NCBI GenBank assembly: GCA_030158485.1
Contig: JAOASS010000004.1
Location: 124,001 to 188,000, forward strand
DNA length: 64,000 nt
Source of the DNA: Pseudobdellovibrionaceae bacterium
GTDB lineage: Bacteria; Bdellovibrionota; Bdellovibrionia; Bdellovibrionales; Bdellovibrionaceae
Reading direction: 5' to 3'
Shown here: positions 21,206 through 31,378 of the stretch, piece by piece
Layout of the letters: every line of letters starts with the position of its first letter
Numbering within the stretch: position 1 is the stretch's first letter
Position numbers and translations under genes: made by a program
Notes under the pieces: generated by a model
The model's database searches: none
Told to the model about the DNA's origin: nothing
What the model saw: the letters and a program-made list of their open reading frames with translations, nothing else

Positions 21206-24200
21206 CTAGTGTGTTGCTTGTGGTGTGGGTTGATTTTCAGAAGCGGGTGCTTCTTCCAAGTTGTCGTCTGTCAAAATGTCAGACTCCATCAACTCAACAT
21301 TCAGACTTAGCGACTGCAATTCTTTCACGAGTACATTGAAAGATTCTGGTAGCCCTGGCTCTAGAACGTTTTCACCCTTCACGATACTTTCATACATTCG
21401 CGTTCTTCCTGCAACGTCGTCTGACTTCACAGTTAAAAACTCTTGTAGTGAATATGCAGCACCGTAAGCTTCGATTGCCCAAACTTCCATTTCCCCAAGA
21501 CGCTGACCACCGAACTGTGCTTTACCGCCCAGAGGCTGCTGAGAAACAAGTGAATAAGGTCCAATTGAACGAGCATGAATTTTTTCTTCCACCAAGTGAT
21601 GTAACTTCAGCATATACATGATTCCAACAGTCACAGGATTTGTGAAAGGCTCACCGGAACGACCGTCAAACAAGATAGTCTGACCAGTCGAAGGCAAGTT
21701 GGCTTTCGCAAGAAGATCCTTAACGTCTTTTTCCCTTGCTCCTTCGAACACTGGGGTTCCAACGTGAACTCCGTCTTTCATTGTCACAATGATTTTTTTA
21801 ATTGATTCATCATCTGCTTGTTCAACTTTTTGAGAAATTTCAGAGTCGCCAAAAATGTGCTTCAAATCTTTGCGAGCTGAGCTTGAATCCCAATTTTGAA
21901 TGTAAGCAGACAATTGCTTACCTAAATTGTGAGCAGCCCAACCTAAGTGAACTTCTAAGATCTGACCAATATTCATACGAGAAGGAACGCCCAATGGATT
22001 TAAAACCATGTCAACGGGAGTTCCGTCTGCAAGGTAAGGCATATCTTCAACAGGCAATACTTTTGAAACAACACCCTTATTTCCGTGACGTCCGGCGAAC
22101 TTATCACCCACTTGAAGCTTACGCTTAATCGCAACGTAAACTTTAACCATCTTAATAACACCAGGAGGAAGTTCGTCACCTTTTTTGAGGCGCTCAATCT
22201 TTTCTTGGAAAACCATTTTAACAGCATCCAACTGATTTCGTGCTCCATCGATGATTTTATTCACTTGAAATTCAAGATCTTGCTCTAGAGGGATATAAGA
22301 AAGAAGTTCGAAAGGAATTGTTTCAAGATCTGCTATTGTGATGTCTTGACCTTTATTTAATAACTTCTGAGATCCATCTTCATTTAAAAGAACACCTGTT
22401 GTTTTTTTACCAACAACAATGTCCCGAAGCTTAGAAATAGCATTATTGCGAATAACGTTCTGTTCAACACCGAAGTCTTTTTCAAGTTTACGCTTTTTTT
22501 CTTCGATAATGATAGAAAGACGTTCATCTCGCTCAGAACCTTCTCGGCTGTATACTTGAGCATCAATAACAGTTCCGTAAACACCAGAAGGCGCACGAAG
22601 AGAAGTATCCCGAACGTCTCCAGCTTTTTCGCCGAAAATCGCGCGCAATAGTTTTTCTTCTGGAGAAAGTTGAGTTTCACCTTTTGGAGTGACTTTACCC
22701 ACCAAGATTGTTCCAGGTCGAACATCCGCACCAATTCGAACGATACCTGAGTTATCGAGATCTTTGAGAGCTTCTTCACCAACATTTGCGATATCACGCG
22801 TGATTTCTTCTTTTCCAAGCTTTGTATCACGTGCAACGCATTCGAATTCTTCGATATGCACAGAAGTGTAAGTATCTTCTTTTAAGAGTCTTTCAGAAAC
22901 GAGAATGGAATCTTCGAAGTTGTACCCCATCCAAGGAGTGAAGGCGACAACGATATTTTGACCGAGAGCCAGTTCTCCTAATTCAGTAGAGGGACCATCC
23001 GCAATAATATCAGTTTTAGAAACTTTATCACCAACTTTTACAATCGGCTTTTGATTGAAGCATGTGTTTTGATTTGTGCGCTGGTATTTTGTCAGATTGT
23101 AAATATCAACATTTGCGCCGAGTTCTCCACCTTTAGCAAAGCGTCGAACAACTACACGAGAAGCATCCACTTCTTCCACTATACCGTCATTTTGTGCGAC
23201 AACGGAAGTTCCAGAGTCACGAGCTACAAGTCTTTCAACACCCGTTCCAACAAGCGGAGCACGAGATCTTAAAAGAGGAACAGCTTGACGTTGCATGTTT
23301 GAACCCATCAAAGCGCGGTTCGCATCGTCATGCTCTAAGAATGGAATGAGCGACGCCGCAATCGAAACAAGCTGTGAAGGAGATACGTCCATCAAAGAAA
23401 CTTTATCTTTGTCGACAAGTTCATATTCACCATCACGACGAATCGTAACGTTTGCTTGGTTAATCGTGCCAGTTGCCTGTTCACGGTCAGCTTGAGCAAT
23501 AAAATGACCTTGTTCTTCAAGTGCCGACATATAAGTGATGGCTTGAGAAACATTGCCTTCATCAACTTTACGATAAGGAGTTTCAATAAAGCCGTAATGA
23601 TTGATTCGAGCATAAGTAGCAAGAGATGCGATCAAACCAATATTGGGTCCTTCCGGAGTTTCAATTGGACAAATACGGCCATAGTGAGTTGGATGCACGT
23701 CACGAACTTCAAAACCTGCACGATCACGAGTCAAACCGCCGGGGCCGAGAGCCGATAAACGACGTTTATGAGTGATTTCAGAAAGTGGATTTGTTTGATC
23801 CATAAATTGAGAAAGCTGAGAAGAACCGAAAAATTCTTTCACAACAGCGTTAACAGGTTTAGCATTAACAAGATCATGAGGCATCATTGTTTCAACATCC
23901 TGCAAGCTCATACGTTCACGAATTGCGCGCTCCATACGAACGAGACCAATACGATATTGATTTTCTAGCAATTCACCAACTGAACGAACACGTCGATTAC
24001 CTAAATGGTCGATATCATCAACTATTCCTTTGCCATTTCTTAAATCAACAAGAGTTCTAACAGTAGAAAGAATATCTTTTGTTGTGAGCGTTCTAAATGT
24101 TGGAGGGCACTCTTCCATTGAGGTTCCGAATTTATGATTAATCTTAATACGACCCACTTCGGAAAGATCATATGTTTCTGGATCAAAAAAGAGTCTTGTA

Positions 24201-25384
24201 AAAAAGGCAGTTGCAGCTTCCAAAGTTGGAGGCTCACCAGGACGAAGACGCTTATAAATTTCAATTAAAGCTTCGTCTTTATTATTAATTTTATCAACTA
24301 ACAAAGTGTTGCGAAGAAAAGGACCCACTGTCAAACCATCAAAGAAAATGAGTTTGAATTCAGTGATTCCAGCCGCAATTGCTTTTTTAATAAGAGTCGA
24401 AGAAAGTTCAGCATTTGCATCAGCAATAATTTCACCTGTTGATTCATCAATCAACGGACGCGCTAAAACTTTTCCGTCTAAATCTTCAGGCTGAACTTCA
24501 ATTTCTGATAGATTGATGTCCTTCATTTTTTTAACAATAGCACGAGTGACACGACGACCCGCCTTAACTAGAACTTCTCCTGATTTAGGATCTATCAAGT
24601 CAGATGCAGCACGCTGCCCAGCCATTCTTTCAATGTCTAGTTTTCTAAAAAGTTGCTTACCCTTTAGGTAAACTTCGTCCTGATCATAAAAATGTTCCAG
24701 CAATTGCTCGGTGTTATAACCAAGAGCTTTTAAGATAATTGTAGCCGGAAATTTTCGACGACGATCAATACGCGCATGAATTAAATCTTTTTGATCAAAT
24801 TCAAAATCTAACCAAGAGCCACGATAAGGAATCACGCGTGCAGAGTAAATTAATTTACCAGAAGCGTTGTTTTTACCACCATCATCATCAAAGAAAACAC
24901 CAGGGGATCGGTGAAGCTGGGAGACAACAACACGTTCCGTTCCATTGATGATAAAAGAACCATTCGCCGTCATTAAAGGAATTTCACCCATGTAAACTTC
25001 TTGTTCTTTTACATCACGAATGCTTCGAGCTTCAGTTTCTTCATCAACATCAAATACGATCAAACGCATTGTGACTTTAATGGGAGAAGCGAAAGTCATT
25101 CCCCGCTGACGACATTCTTCAACATCATACTTAGGCGTTTCAAGTGTATAACTGACGTATTCAAGGCTTGAAGTATTATTGAAATCCGAGATTGGAAAAA
25201 CAGATTTAAAAACACCGTTCAGACCTGTGTCTGGACGACGATCCGGATCCAAATCTTTTTGCAAAAAAGCTTCGTAAGAACGCTTCTGCAATTCAATCAA
25301 ATTTGGGATATCAATAACTTGTTTATTTTTAGCGAAAGATTTTCGAACACGAAGATTGGATGCCGTTACCGGTGTCAATTCCAT
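21206..25384 (-). CDS. rpoB: RNA polymerase subunit beta
   Basis: Second catalytic subunit. The rifampicin-binding cluster reads [20 protein letters not shown], without the common resistance changes. The C-terminal lobe has [20 protein letters not shown] and the terminal [20 protein letters not shown] region. Length 1392 is slightly above the E. coli 1342, with an acidic, proline-rich tail. The ribosome site GAGGAG lies about 5 bases before the ATG. Confidence 0.99.
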   Translation of the reverse strand: MELTPVTASNLRVRKSFAKNKQVIDIPNLIELQKRSYEAFLQKDLDPDRRPDTGLNGVFKSVFPISDFNNTSSLEYVSYTLETPKYDVEECRQRGMTFASPIKVTMRLIVFDVDEETEARSIRDVKEQEVYMGEIPLMTANGSFIINGTERVVVSQLHRSPGVFFDDDGGKNNASGKLIYSARVIPYRGSWLDFEFDQKDLIHARIDRRRKFPATIILKALGYNTEQLLEHFYDQDEVYLKGKQLFRKLDIERMAGQRAASDLIDPKSGEVLVKAGRRVTRAIVKKMKDINLSEIEVQPEDLDGKVLARPLIDESTGEIIADANAELSSTLIKKAIAAGITEFKLIFFDGLTVGPFLRNTLLVDKINNKDEALIEIYKRLRPGEPPTLEAATAFFTRLFFDPETYDLSEVGRIKINHKFGTSMEECPPTFRTLTTKDILSTVRTLVDLRNGKGIVDDIDHLGNRRVRSVGELLENQYRIGLVRMERAIRERMSLQDVETMMPHDLVNAKPVNAVVKEFFGSSQLSQFMDQTNPLSEITHKRRLSALGPGGLTRDRAGFEVRDVHPTHYGRICPIETPEGPNIGLIASLATYARINHYGFIETPYRKVDEGNVSQAITYMSALEEQGHFIAQADREQATGTINQANVTIRRDGEYELVDKDKVSLMDVSPSQLVSIAASLIPFLEHDDANRALMGSNMQRQAVPLLRSRAPLVGTGVERLVARDSGTSVVAQNDGIVEEVDASRVVVRRFAKGGELGANVDIYNLTKYQRTNQNTCFNQKPIVKVGDKVSKTDIIADGPSTELGELALGQNIVVAFTPWMGYNFEDSILVSERLLKEDTYTSVHIEEFECVARDTKLGKEEITRDIANVGEEALKDLDNSGIVRIGADVRPGTILVGKVTPKGETQLSPEEKLLRAIFGEKAGDVRDTSLRAPSGVYGTVIDAQVYSREGSERDERLSIIIEEKKRKLEKDFGVEQNVIRNNAISKLRDIVVGKKTTGVLLNEDGSQKLLNKGQDITIADLETIPFELLSYIPLEQDLEFQVNKIIDGARNQLDAVKMVFQEKIERLKKGDELPPGVIKMVKVYVAIKRKLQVGDKFAGRHGNKGVVSKVLPVEDMPYLADGTPVDMVLNPLGVPSRMNIGQILEVHLGWAAHNLGKQLSAYIQNWDSSSARKDLKHIFGDSEISQKVEQADDESIKKIIVTMKDGVHVGTPVFEGAREKDVKDLLAKANLPSTGQTILFDGRSGEPFTNPVTVGIMYMLKLHHLVEEKIHARSIGPYSLVSQQPLGGKAQFGGQRLGEMEVWAIEAYGAAYSLQEFLTVKSDDVAGRTRMYESIVKGENVLEPGLPESFNVLVKELQSLSLNVELMESDILTDDNLEEAPASENQPTPQATH

Positions 25385-25626
25385 TCTTTCTCCTCTGAGT
25401 GAACTACCACAGAAAGATTAGCCTTCTGTGATATTTCGTAGATCTACATATCGCCGAGAGCTAGCGGTGTTTCCAGTTCGGGGAGGAGACACAGACCCAC
25501 ATTTTAAAAAACTTAAACTTACTTTTTTAATTTAATCAAAGTTCGGCAAGCGCCGAGCATACCGACAAAATACAAAAAGGGAAAGGATTTTTGACACCCC
25601 TCCCCTTTTCAATTAGTGACAATTTA
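25385..25626 (-). promoter_or_regulatory. rplL-rpoB intergenic leader with attenuator-like hairpin
   Basis: On the minus strand, just after rplL, AAAAGGGGAGG and CCTTTCCCTTTT (about 25610-25574) can form a strong stem followed by TTTTTGTATTTTG, resembling an intrinsic terminator. Nearer rpoB are CGGC-GCTT-GCCG, the palindrome GTAGATCTAC (25438-25447) and CACAGAA...TTCTGTG (25408-25430). E. coli has an attenuator at this junction, so partial termination here is plausible. Confidence 0.55.
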
Positions 25627-25998
25627 TTACTTAACAGTCACTTTTGCGCCAGCTGCTTCAAGCTGCTTTTTGAATTTTTCAGCGTCTTCTTTAGAAGCGC
25701 CTTCTTTAACTGCTTTTCCACCAGCTTCAACTAAGCCCTTTGCTTCAGCAAGACCAAGTCCTGTGATCGCTCGAACTTCTTTGATGACGTTAATCTTATT
25801 GGGACCAGCCTCAACAAGGATTACATCAAAAGCTGTTTTTTCTTCGACAGCAGGTCCCGCAGCGGCACCGCCACCAACCATAACTGCAGCGGCAGCAGAA
25901 ACGCCCCACTTTTCTTCTAATAATTTTACAAGTTCAGCAATTTCTAAAACTGTTTTTTTAGAAAGCTCTTCTACTAATTGGTCATTTGTTAAAGACAT
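25627..25998 (-). CDS. rplL: 50S ribosomal protein L7/L12
   Basis: Stalk protein that recruits elongation-factor GTPases. The N-terminal dimerisation helix is followed by an Ala/Gly hinge ([20 protein letters not shown]) and the C-terminal domain with [20 protein letters not shown]. Length 123 is typical. Fourth gene of rplKAJL. Confidence 0.98.
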   Translation of the reverse strand: MSLTNDQLVEELSKKTVLEIAELVKLLEEKWGVSAAAAVMVGGGAAAGPAVEEKTAFDVILVEAGPNKINVIKEVRAITGLGLAEAKGLVEAGGKAVKEGASKEDAEKFKKQLEAAGAKVTVK

Positions 25999-26049
25999 AA
26001 TATCTCCTAATTAAATAAATTTTTGATATAGCAAAAACTACATCATTTT

Positions 26050-26568
26050 TTAAGCTTGAGGTGCGGCTTCCGCTCCACCTTGCTGTTTTTTAACATACTC
26101 GTTTAAGCAACGAGCGAGCTTGCTTCCAGTGGCATTGAGAACACTCAAGAATTGAGCGCGTAACTGGTCTTTGCCAGGTAGTGACGCCAGAAACTTGATT
26201 TTGTTTTCGTCCAAAGCGTTACCATCCATCATGCCTGATTTAATCTGAAGAACTTCTACATCCTTTGCAGTATCGGCAAGAGCCTTAGCTGTTGCATTTA
26301 CTTCACCATAAGAAAATACGATTGCGTTCGTACCTTTCATGCTAGTGGAGAAAGCTTTTTCAGCAGATGGGTGATCTTTGAAAGCGAGCTTAGCAAGAGT
26401 GTTACGAACGACTTTCATCTCGGAATCAGTTTGAATCAGTTTTTTGCGAAGTGATGTCACTTGCTCAACTTTCATCCCTTTGAAATCGATGATGAAAGCC
26501 CCCTTCGCTTTAGAAAATTTATCTTTAAGCGATTGTACATCTTGCTCTTTTTTAGCACGTGTAATCAT
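26050..26568 (-). CDS. rplJ: 50S ribosomal protein L10
   Basis: Stalk base that carries the L7/L12 dimers and, in many bacteria, represses its own operon through the leader RNA. The N-terminal rRNA-binding domain includes [20 protein letters not shown] and [11 protein letters not shown]; the C-terminal helix binds L12. Length 172 is normal. The preceding intergenic region carries the expected leader. Confidence 0.97.
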   Translation of the reverse strand: MITRAKKEQDVQSLKDKFSKAKGAFIIDFKGMKVEQVTSLRKKLIQTDSEMKVVRNTLAKLAFKDHPSAEKAFSTSMKGTNAIVFSYGEVNATAKALADTAKDVEVLQIKSGMMDGNALDENKIKFLASLPGKDQLRAQFLSVLNATGSKLARCLNEYVKKQQGGAEAAPQA

Positions 26569-26689
26569 AAGAGGACCTCCTTTCGTTAGATTTTGGAGCC
26601 CGCAGTTTCAAGACTTCCTTAGAAGAAATCTTTTAACGTTGAAACCCTGAATTTCATCGACTGAGTTTTCGGAGGTAAATCCTCGTCTT

Positions 26690-26810
26690 ATCTCGGTAGG
26701 CCCTGACGACTTAAGAAGTCTACGCTTTTTAAAATGCTAACTGTTTAATAATTATTAAATTACGCAGTCTTTATTTTTAAGCTTTGACCTCACCTACTGT
26801 CTTTGATCGA
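26690..26810 (-). ncRNA. L10 leader (rplJL autoregulatory RNA)
   Basis: In the 296-base gap between rplA and rplJ, the minus strand contains AAAGACAGTAGGTGAGG (about 26788-26806) and downstream GGGCCTACCGAGAT (about 26704-26690). GUAGG pairs with CCUAC, closing an AU-rich domain that includes the hairpin TTTAATAATTATTAAA. AGACAGUAGGUG plus CCUACCGAG is the arrangement I know from the L10 leader family, which binds the L10-L12 complex. Exact ends are uncertain. Confidence 0.75.
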
Positions 26811-26864
26811 TGAGTTGTCTTTTTTACCTACACCCATTGCTGAGCGTAGGATAATAAAATTATA

Positions 26865-27566
26865 TTATGCTTCTTCAGCTCCACTTGCCGCAAATGTGTC
26901 TACTTTTACGCCAGGCCCCATTGTCGCAGACAATGTTACTGAGCGAAGGTAGATCCCTTTTGAGGTCTGAGGCTTTGCTTTCATGATAGCAGCCATGAGA
27001 ACATTGAAGTTTTCATGCAACTTCTTGTCGCCCATCGACTTCTTACCAATCCCAGCATGCACGATTCCAGCTTTATCAACACGGAAATCGAGCTTACCTT
27101 TTTTTTCGGCTTCAACTGCGGCACCAACATTCATTGTAACAGTTCCAACCTTAGGATTCGGCATAAGACCACGAGGCCCAAGGACCTTTGCAACCTTAGA
27201 AACTGTTGCCATCATATCAGGAGTCGCGATTGCTTTATCGAAATCGAGCCAGCCATCTTGAATTTTCTGAACGAGGTCATCAGCACCAACATAGTCAGCA
27301 CCTGCATTTTTTGCTTCAAGTTCTTTAGGACCTTTTGCAAAAACAACAACACGAACTACTTTTCCAAGACCATGAGGCAGAGCAACTGCTCCACGCACTT
27401 GTTGGTCAGATTGCTTTGGATCAACACCTAAACGAAAAGCCGCTTCAACAGTTTCATCAAATTTAGCAGTTGCAGTCTTTACAACAAGAGAGAAAGCTTC
27501 TTCTACTTTATATTTCTTAGAGGGCTCAACGAGCTTGCTTGCATTTACAAATTTTTTGCCAGACAT
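26865..27566 (-). CDS. rplA: 50S ribosomal protein L1
   Basis: Stalk protein that moves with E-site tRNA; also a repressor of rplK-rplA mRNA in other species. The signature [20 protein letters not shown] is perfect, and the two-domain length of 233 is standard. It follows rplK by 9 bases. Confidence 0.98.
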   Translation of the reverse strand: MSGKKFVNASKLVEPSKKYKVEEAFSLVVKTATAKFDETVEAAFRLGVDPKQSDQQVRGAVALPHGLGKVVRVVVFAKGPKELEAKNAGADYVGADDLVQKIQDGWLDFDKAIATPDMMATVSKVAKVLGPRGLMPNPKVGTVTMNVGAAVEAEKKGKLDFRVDKAGIVHAGIGKKSMGDKKLHENFNVLMAAIMKAKPQTSKGIYLRSVTLSATMGPGVKVDTFAASGAEEA

Positions 27567-27575
27567 CGTTCACTC

Positions 27576-28001
27576 CTATTCAATCACTTCAAGTCCCATG
27601 CTCTTCGCAGTACCTGCGACTTGAGACATAGCGGACTCGACTTTTAAGCAGTTCAAATCAGGCAACTTTAATTGTGCAATTGCTTTGATTTGATCTGGTT
27701 TAATTTTTCCAACCTTATCCTTCTGAGGCATCTTTGAACCCGATTCGAGTTTTAAAGATTTTTTGATAAGATTAGATACTGGCGGCGTCTTCGTGATGAA
27801 AGTGAATGAACGGTCCTGATAAACAGTGATGATCACAGGGATCACATTATCGCCGTCTTTTTGAGTACGAGCGTTAAACTGTTTACAGAATTCCATAATA
27901 TTCACCCCATGCTGGCCGAGTGCCGGTCCAACGGGAGGCGCTGGATTAGCCTTCCCTGCCGGGATCTGGAGTTTAATCATTCCAGTGACTTTTTTAGCCA
28001 T
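27576..28001 (-). CDS. rplK: 50S ribosomal protein L11
   Basis: GTPase-centre protein. The N-terminal proline-rich [20 protein letters not shown] (thiostrepton/micrococcin-contact region) and the C-terminal rRNA-binding [20 protein letters not shown] are conserved. Length 141 is typical. A hairpin-rich leader separates it from nusG. Confidence 0.98.
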   Translation of the reverse strand: MAKKVTGMIKLQIPAGKANPAPPVGPALGQHGVNIMEFCKQFNARTQKDGDNVIPVIITVYQDRSFTFITKTPPVSNLIKKSLKLESGSKMPQKDKVGKIKPDQIKAIAQLKLPDLNCLKVESAMSQVAGTAKSMGLEVIE

Positions 28002-28030
28002 TTTCCCACTCCTTTTGAGCTGAGGGTTTA

Positions 28031-28091
28031 TGAATTCGATAAATTCGAATTTTTTTATAACTCAATTCGAACCATTCGAATTGAGTTTTTT
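28031..28091 (-). promoter_or_regulatory. Perfect 13-bp hairpin in the nusG-rplK spacer
   Basis: AACTCAATTCGAA-CCA-TTCGAATTGAGTT (28059-28087) is a perfect 13-bp inverted repeat with a 3-base loop; a second repeat GAATTCGATAAATTCGAAT (28032-28050) lies next to it towards rplK. On the minus strand it lies in the rplK leader with A-rich, not T-rich, sequence right after; the T6 run is on the plus side. It may be an L1 control site or mRNA stabiliser rather than a terminator. Confidence 0.5.
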
Positions 28092-28155
28092 AATTAAATT
28101 ATAAAAGCCCAATTTCTTGAGCTTTTTAGAATTCAGCTAGTCTTTAACTGAATAA

Positions 28156-28704
28156 TTATGTTTTTTCAACCTGAACAAAATCTAATTCAACAGGAGTTGG
28201 CCGACCAAAAATGCTTACAAGCACTTTAACTTTGCCTTTATCTTCATTGATGTCTTCTACTGTTCCGTTAAAATTACTAAAAGGGCCATCAACAACCATA
28301 ACGCTTTCGCCCACGATAAATTTGACCTTTGAGCGAGGCTTTTCACCCATGCCCGCCATAGCTTGAGTCACACGCAGAACTTCAGCCTCAGGAACTTCTG
28401 GAGGCCTTGTTTTACCACCGCCAACAAAGCCCGTTACTTTAGAGGAATTTTTTACTAAATGCCAAGATTGTTCCGTTAACACCATCTGGATGAACATATA
28501 ACCAGGGAAAAATTTACGTGATTTCTCTTTTTTTTGACCTTTTACAAGCTCAACAACGCTTTCTGCAGGAATTAAAATATCTCCGAAGTATTTTTCCATT
28601 TTGTGAGAACGGATTCTTTCTTCGATTGCAGATTTAGCAGTTTGCTCAGAACCCGTTGCCGTGTGGATGATATACCACTTTTTATCCATTGATCCATTTT
28701 CCAT
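28156..28704 (-). CDS. nusG: Transcription termination/antitermination factor NusG
   Basis: Universal elongation factor binding RNA polymerase through its NGN domain ([31 protein letters not shown]) and Rho or S10 through the KOW domain ([20 protein letters not shown]). Length 182. AGAGG is positioned for the ATG at 28704, so the MENGS start is kept. Follows secE by 12 bases. Confidence 0.98.
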   Translation of the reverse strand: MENGSMDKKWYIIHTATGSEQTAKSAIEERIRSHKMEKYFGDILIPAESVVELVKGQKKEKSRKFFPGYMFIQMVLTEQSWHLVKNSSKVTGFVGGGKTRPPEVPEAEVLRVTQAMAGMGEKPRSKVKFIVGESVMVVDGPFSNFNGTVEDINEDKGKVKVLVSIFGRPTPVELDFVQVEKT

Positions 28705-28716
28705 TCGTAACCTCTA

Positions 28717-29103
28717 TTACTTTGCCATGTTGATCAAAGAGTTAAGACCTACGCCAGAAGCCCAGTCCATAACGGTGATGATCACTGAAGAAATAAGAAC
28801 CATAACGACAACTGAGATTGTCATCGCAACAGTGTCTTTACGTGAAGGAAAAACAACTTTGCGAACTTCCGCTACGACTTCTTCAGCCCATGAGCGAATT
28901 TTAGGACTGAATTGACAAACACCAAATAAGATAAGACCAGCAGCTATTGGAAGTCCGTGTCGGACAAGGTCGTGATCCACGAGCCGAGCCACAACCCCAA
29001 AAGCACCAGCAAATGCTTTAAGAAGTAAGTGAATAGTAACACCCAATAGAAGTCCGGCCGCAGCCAAGCTTGCTGTGATGATTTTTGAGTTTGTATTTTC
29101 CAT
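28717..29103 (-). CDS. secE: Protein translocase subunit SecE
   Basis: Small inner-membrane partner of SecY. The 128-residue protein has three hydrophobic segments (about 8-28, 51-66, 91-112), like the enteric form. Before the last segment is the conserved amphipathic stretch WAEEVVAEVRKVVFPSRKDT. The secE-nusG-rplK order confirms the call. Confidence 0.95.
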   Translation of the reverse strand: MENTNSKIITASLAAAGLLLGVTIHLLLKAFAGAFGVVARLVDHDLVRHGLPIAAGLILFGVCQFSPKIRSWAEEVVAEVRKVVFPSRKDTVAMTISVVVMVLISSVIITVMDWASGVGLNSLINMAK

Positions 29104-29145
29104 AACGCTTTCCTTTCAGTTCATGACCCTAATCCGAAGAGTAAG

Positions 29146-29221
29146 TGGCAGGGGCGGAGGGATTCGAACCCACGACCTAACGATTTGGAGTCGTTCGCTC
29201 TACCGCTGGAGCTACACCCCT
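29146..29221 (-). tRNA. tRNA-Trp (CCA anticodon)
   Basis: Cloverleaf on the minus strand: acceptor AGGGGTG/CGCCCCT (one T-G pair), anticodon loop CTCCAAA with anticodon CCA, T-loop TTCGAAT, discriminator G and encoded CCA. Lies between tuf and secE, a common arrangement. Confidence 0.97.
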
Positions 29222-29255
29222 GTTAGCAAAAACCATTTTCATAGTTTTTTAAAGA

Positions 29256-29290
29256 GTTAAGGGGACACCTTACTACGATGTCCCCTTTTA
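29256..29290 (-). terminator. Hairpin after tuf
   Basis: AAGGGGACA...TGTCCCCTT forms a 9-bp stem (29259-29267 with 29279-29287), extendable by GAG/CTC. It lies just after the tuf stop. No clean T-run follows on the minus strand (AACTCTTTAAAAAAC), so it may act as a partial terminator or as a 3'-end stabiliser before tRNA-Trp processing. Confidence 0.5.
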
Positions 29291-29315
29291 GCTCTTAAGC
29301 AGTCAAGAACCTTGA

Positions 29316-30509
29316 TTATTCAACGACTTCAGTTACAACTCCGGCGCCAACAGTACGGCCGCCTTCACGAATCGCGAAACGTAATTCTTTTTCCATAGCG
29401 ATTGGCGCAATAAGTTCCACAATCATTTCTTCAACGCGATCGCCAGGCATGATCATTTCAGTTCCAGCTTTCAAAGTTACAACACCCGTTACATCAGTTG
29501 TTCTGAAGTAAAACTGAGGACGGTAACCGTTGAAGAATGGAGTGTGACGTCCGCCCTCTTCTTTTGTCAGGATATAAGCAGAAGCTTTAAATTTCTTATG
29601 TGGCTTTACAGTTCCAGCTTTTGCCAAAACTTGTCCGCGCTCAACATCTTCTTTTTTAGTACCACGCAGTAAACAACCGCAGTTGTCGCCAGCACGGCCT
29701 TCATCAAGAAGCTTACGGAACATTTCAATACCCGTTACTGTTGTTTTAACAGTTGGACGAATACCAACGATTTCAATTTCATCATTTACTTTCACGATTC
29801 CACGTTCAATACGGCCAGTTACGACAGTACCACGACCAGAGATCGAGAAAACGTCTTCCACTGGCATCAAGAAAGGCTTATCAGTCGCACGAACTGGTTC
29901 TGGAATGTAAGCATCACATGCTTCCATCAATTTCATGATCGCTGGACGACCTAATTCAGAAGTATCACCTTCCAAACCAAGCTTTGCGGAACCTTTTACT
30001 ATCGGGATAACGTCACCAGGAAATTCATATTTAGAAAGAAGTTCACGAACTTCCATTTCAACTAGTTCCAACAAATCTTTATCGTCAACCATGTCACATT
30101 TGTTCATGAAAACAACAAGCGCGGGAACACCTACTTGGCGAGCCAAAAGGATGTGTTCACGAGTTTGTGGCATCGGACCGTCAGCGGCAGAAACCACGAG
30201 AATCGCGCCGTCCATTTGTGCAGCACCCGTGATCATGTTTTTCACGTAATCGGCGTGTCCCGGACAGTCAACGTGTGCGTAGTGACGCTTATCAGTTTCA
30301 TACTCAACGTGAGTTGTAGAAATCGTAATACCACGCTCTTTTTCTTCAGGAGACTTGTCGATTTGATCGTAAGACATGGCTTGGGCTTTACCAAGAGTCG
30401 CAAGTGTTGTTGTGATCGCAGCAGTTAAAGTTGTTTTGCCGTGATCGACGTGACCAATTGTTCCAATGTTCACGTGAGGTTTGGTACGGTTAAATTTCTC
30501 TTTTGACAT
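29316..30509 (-). CDS. tuf: Elongation factor Tu
   Basis: Delivers aminoacyl-tRNA to the ribosome as a GTPase. P-loop GHVDHGKT, switch [18 protein letters not shown] and the domain II/III motifs ([28 protein letters not shown]) are intact. Length 397. AGGAGG precedes the start. This is the only tuf copy in the window and lies downstream of four tRNAs, the tufB arrangement of E. coli; the tufA site after fusA is empty. Confidence 0.99.
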   Translation of the reverse strand: MSKEKFNRTKPHVNIGTIGHVDHGKTTLTAAITTTLATLGKAQAMSYDQIDKSPEEKERGITISTTHVEYETDKRHYAHVDCPGHADYVKNMITGAAQMDGAILVVSAADGPMPQTREHILLARQVGVPALVVFMNKCDMVDDKDLLELVEMEVRELLSKYEFPGDVIPIVKGSAKLGLEGDTSELGRPAIMKLMEACDAYIPEPVRATDKPFLMPVEDVFSISGRGTVVTGRIERGIVKVNDEIEIVGIRPTVKTTVTGIEMFRKLLDEGRAGDNCGCLLRGTKKEDVERGQVLAKAGTVKPHKKFKASAYILTKEEGGRHTPFFNGYRPQFYFRTTDVTGVVTLKAGTEMIMPGDRVEEMIVELIAPIAMEKELRFAIREGGRTVGAGVVTEVVE

Positions 30510-30666
30510 TTTTCCTCCTGAGAGTGTTGTTTCTTATTTTCTATAACTTTTCTTAAAAGTTGTTTTTAATTTTTAATTCCACTTAAAATTCGTTTTCAAT
30601 CAATCTACAATCCTTCAAAAAACTAAATCCCACATCTACATACTTTAAGTTTTTCAACTTAGTATA

Positions 30667-30741
30667 TGGAGCCCGTGATCGGAGCCGAACCGACGACCTC
30701 ACCCTTACCAAGGGTGCGCTCTACCACTGAGCTACACGGGC
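30667..30741 (-). tRNA. tRNA-Thr (GGT anticodon)
   Basis: Minus-strand cloverleaf: acceptor GCCCGTG/CACGGGC, anticodon stem CACCC/GGGTG, loop TTGGTAA with anticodon GGT, T-arm with loop TTCGGCT, discriminator T, encoded CCA. Equivalent of thrT next to tufB. Confidence 0.97.
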
Positions 30742-30829
30742 ACGTAGCCCAAATGTTTCCGGTTATGCGACCCAAGCTAACTCAGGTCCTAGCCGAAGCT
30801 CAGACGGGCTCAAAAGCCCTGGCAAAACT

Positions 30830-30906
30830 TGGAGCGGGAGACGGGTCTCGAACCCGCAACCCTCTGCTTGGAAGGCAGATACTCTAGCCAATTGAGCTAC
30901 TCCCGC
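30830..30906 (-). tRNA. tRNA-Gly (TCC anticodon)
   Basis: Minus-strand cloverleaf: acceptor GCGGGAG/CTCCCGC, anticodon stem TCTGC/GCAGA, loop CTTCCAA with anticodon TCC, T-loop TTCGAGA, discriminator T, encoded CCA. Equivalent of glyT. Confidence 0.97.
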
Positions 30907-30983
30907 TCGATTAATACTAAACTTGTTTCCATTTTTATTTTTTGCGGCGAAGGAGGCCAAAAATTCTTCTCATGCGAAGAAAA

Positions 30984-31069
30984 TGGTGGGCAGAGAAGGA
31001 TTCGAACCTTCGTAGACCGAAGCCAGCAGATTTACAGTCTGCCCCCTTTAGCCACTCGGGCATCTGCCC
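30984..31069 (-). tRNA. tRNA-Tyr (GTA anticodon)
   Basis: Class II tRNA on the minus strand with long variable arm: acceptor GGGCAGA/TCTGCCC, anticodon loop CTGTAAA with anticodon GTA, T-loop TTCGAAT, discriminator A, encoded CCA. Equivalent of tyrU. Confidence 0.97.
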
Positions 31070-31095
31070 CCGACGAACACGCGCAAAAAACAAAA

Positions 31096-31171
31096 TGGAG
31101 CTGGTTATGGGACTCGAACCCGCAACCTGCTGATTACAAATCAGCTGCTCTACCAATTGAGCTAAACCAGC
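31096..31171 (-). tRNA. tRNA-Thr (TGT anticodon)
   Basis: Minus-strand cloverleaf: acceptor GCTGGTT/AACCAGC, anticodon stem GCTGA/TCAGC, loop TTTGTAA with anticodon TGT, discriminator T, encoded CCA. First of the four-tRNA cluster (thrU equivalent). The T stem GCGGG/CCCAT contains a C-A mismatch and a G-T pair, slightly weaker than usual. Confidence 0.95.
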
Positions 31172-31185
31172 CCGACAAACACTCA

Positions 31186-31213
31186 AGTGTAATCTTTAAC
31201 ATGAATCTGTCTA
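31186..31213 (-). promoter_or_regulatory. Candidate promoter of the tRNA-tuf operon
   Basis: Minus strand TAGACA (31213-31208), 16-base spacer, TACACT (31191-31186), placed about 15 bases before the mature 5' end of tRNA-Thr(TGT). Both hexamers are imperfect, so confidence is moderate. Confidence 0.4.
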
Positions 31214-31378
31214 CAAATTTTAAACGCTGATCGCATTTAGTGTTTTGAAAACAAGACTTGTTAAAAACAACAGTTGTGCTTTTGTAACCGGATTTTTTTA
31301 CGGAAAAAGCCTTCATGAGTCAAAAGGTATTTCACAAGTAAATCAAGGAGCTCAATAATTTAAAGACTTTTCGGCTCA

